From NCBI RefSeq assembly GCF_018343795.1, contig NZ_CP074346.1, forward strand, positions 1,612,001 to 1,676,000: a stretch of 64,000 nucleotides of DNA, written 5' to 3'. Within the stretch, counting starts at the first letter, position 1. Each line of letters begins with the position of its first letter. Position numbers and translations under genes: made by a program. A model generated the notes under the pieces. That model was not told the DNA's origin and made no database searches. It worked only from the letters and a program-made list of their open reading frames with translations. This document shows positions 63,109 to 64,000 of the stretch, piece after piece. The stretch comes from Phocoenobacter atlanticus subsp. cyclopteri. GTDB lineage: Bacteria > Pseudomonadota > Gammaproteobacteria > Enterobacterales > Pasteurellaceae.

Positions 63109-63129
63109 TTTTAAGGTATGATCGTAAAA
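63109..63129. promoter_or_regulatory. Possible competence regulatory (CRP-S-like) site between comA and mrcA
   Basis: On the minus strand TTTTACGATCATACCTTAAAA shows the CGATC half-site with the C that marks CRP-S sites and a partial dyad TTTTA...TAAAA. The other half is poor and the site lies only about 25 bp from the comA start, so this is weak. Confidence 0.3.
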
Positions 63130-63193
63130 TTAAAATAGGCACTATTATTGTGCTAAAATTACTTATTCGTCATTAACAAAAAGAGTTTTCTCG

Positions 63194-64000
63194 ATGAAGA
63201 TCACAAAAATAATATTAAGTACTTTACTTTCTCTTATTATTCTCGCTGCTATTGGTGGTGGAATTTTATATGCAAACCTTAAATCAGACTTACCCGAAAT
63301 TAATTCTCTAAAGGATTTTAAACTGCAACAACCAATGCAAATTTATACCTCTGATGGAAAATTAATTGGAGAAGTAGGTGAAGAACGCCGTATTCCTGTT
63401 AAATTAGCAAAGATTCCACAACAACTTATTGATGCCATTATTGCCACTGAAGATACGCGTTTTTATGAGCATAGTGGATATGATTTAAAAGGCATTGTGC
63501 GTGCTGCTGTAGCTCTATTAAAAGGCGGGCGAAAACAGGGGGCAAGTACTATTACTCAGCAATTAGCTCGAAATTTTTTCTTAACACCAGAGAGAAGGCT
63601 TGCTCGTAAATTAAAAGAGTTAATTTTAGCAACAGAAATTGAAAAGGTAATGAGTAAAGATGAAATTTTAGAATTATATCTAAATAAAATTTATTTAGGA
63701 TACCGATCTTATGGTGTTGCAACTGCGGCTCAAACTTATTTTGGAAAAGAATTAGATCAACTGACTCTTTCCGAAGCAGCGATTATTGCAGGACTTCCAA
63801 AAGCCCCTTCTACAATGAATCCTATTTATTCTGTGAAACGAGCAGAAAAACGCCGCAATACCGTATTATGGCGAATGCTACAAGTAAAAAAAATTACTCA
63901 AGAACAGTATGAAAAAGCTAAAGCAGAACCCATTATTTCTAAATTTCACAAAACAATTTTAGATTTTCGTGCTGAGTATGTCACTGAAATGGTGCGTAAA
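63194..64000 (+). CDS. mrcA: Penicillin-binding protein 1A, partial (N-terminal 269 codons)
   Basis: The frame runs open to the window end. MKITKIILSTLLSLIILAAI is the membrane anchor. The glycosyltransferase domain has AIIATEDTRFYEHSGYDLKG with the catalytic Glu, GASTITQQLARNFFL, and YLNKIYLGYRSYGVATAAQT. AIIAGLPKAPSTMNP follows. It polymerises peptidoglycan; the transpeptidase domain lies beyond 64000. It diverges from comA. Confidence 0.96.
   Translation, partial: MKITKIILSTLLSLIILAAIGGGILYANLKSDLPEINSLKDFKLQQPMQIYTSDGKLIGEVGEERRIPVKLAKIPQQLIDAIIATEDTRFYEHSGYDLKGIVRAAVALLKGGRKQGASTITQQLARNFFLTPERRLARKLKELILATEIEKVMSKDEILELYLNKIYLGYRSYGVATAAQTYFGKELDQLTLSEAAIIAGLPKAPSTMNPIYSVKRAEKRRNTVLWRMLQVKKITQEQYEKAKAEPIISKFHKTILDFRAEYVTEMVRK

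Overview
The window comes from a Pasteurellaceae chromosome. It is AT-rich and carries about forty copies of the short uptake-sequence core AAGCGGT, often as ACAAGCGGT and often followed by an A/T tail with TTTGCAAATTTT. I did not notice the Haemophilus influenzae form AAGTGCGGT. This points to the Actinobacillus/Mannheimia/Bibersteinia side of the family. MetJ, RpoH, the tmRNA tag ANDENYALAA and the comA-mrcA arrangement fit. Genus and species cannot be read from this sequence.

Positions 1 to about 8117 are a phage-satellite-like integrated element lodged at the 3' end of ssrA (tmRNA, 8118-8484). Its tyrosine integrase faces the attachment end. Next comes a cargo segment (a Fic protein and a DUF6387-like protein, separated by three palindromic 15-bp repeats). 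A leftward operon follows: an AlpA-like regulator, a winged-helix-like protein, an AntA/AntB-type antirepressor, a short terminase-small-subunit-like protein, an Ash/Icd-like protein and four small overlapping genes, closed by a hairpin at 42-72. There are no capsid or tail genes. The left end lies outside the window.

Positions 8600-20070 are core genes with recognisable regulation: rpoH, a SIMPL-domain protein, an opp peptide importer with a YejF-like double ATPase, a POT-family peptide symporter, a TRIC-family protein, metJ with two met boxes, and thiB behind a TPP riboswitch with an SD-sequestering hairpin. Positions 20190-24060 are accessory: a collagen-stalked trimeric autotransporter with an ACAT repeat over its start region and a CRP site, followed by an IS256-family element with an 8-bp target duplication. 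thiP and thiQ are not next to thiB.

Positions 24080-35110 hold panF-yhdT, an export cluster (outer-membrane factor broken by a frameshift, HlyD-type adaptor, two ABC-2 permeases, no ATPase), usg, ybaK-nudC, pdxY and accA. Positions 35188-38638 are a glycan island with three glycosyltransferases and an FkbM methyltransferase. Positions 38690-47360 are conserved core: yajQ, serB, infA, cyaY-recQ, rluD, bamD, tsaD, menA and trmO.

Positions 47420-49705 hold a mannose-family PTS (IIB, IIC, IID, no IIA) behind a CRP site and a 7-bp tandem repeat. Then, on the minus strand, come thrL-thrA-thrB (thrC absent), trkH, mlaA, srmB, a LysE-type exporter, pgpA, thiL, nusB, two coupled tiny membrane proteins, and a competence operon comA-comB-comC-comE that lacks comD and comF. 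The window ends inside mrcA, which diverges from comA.
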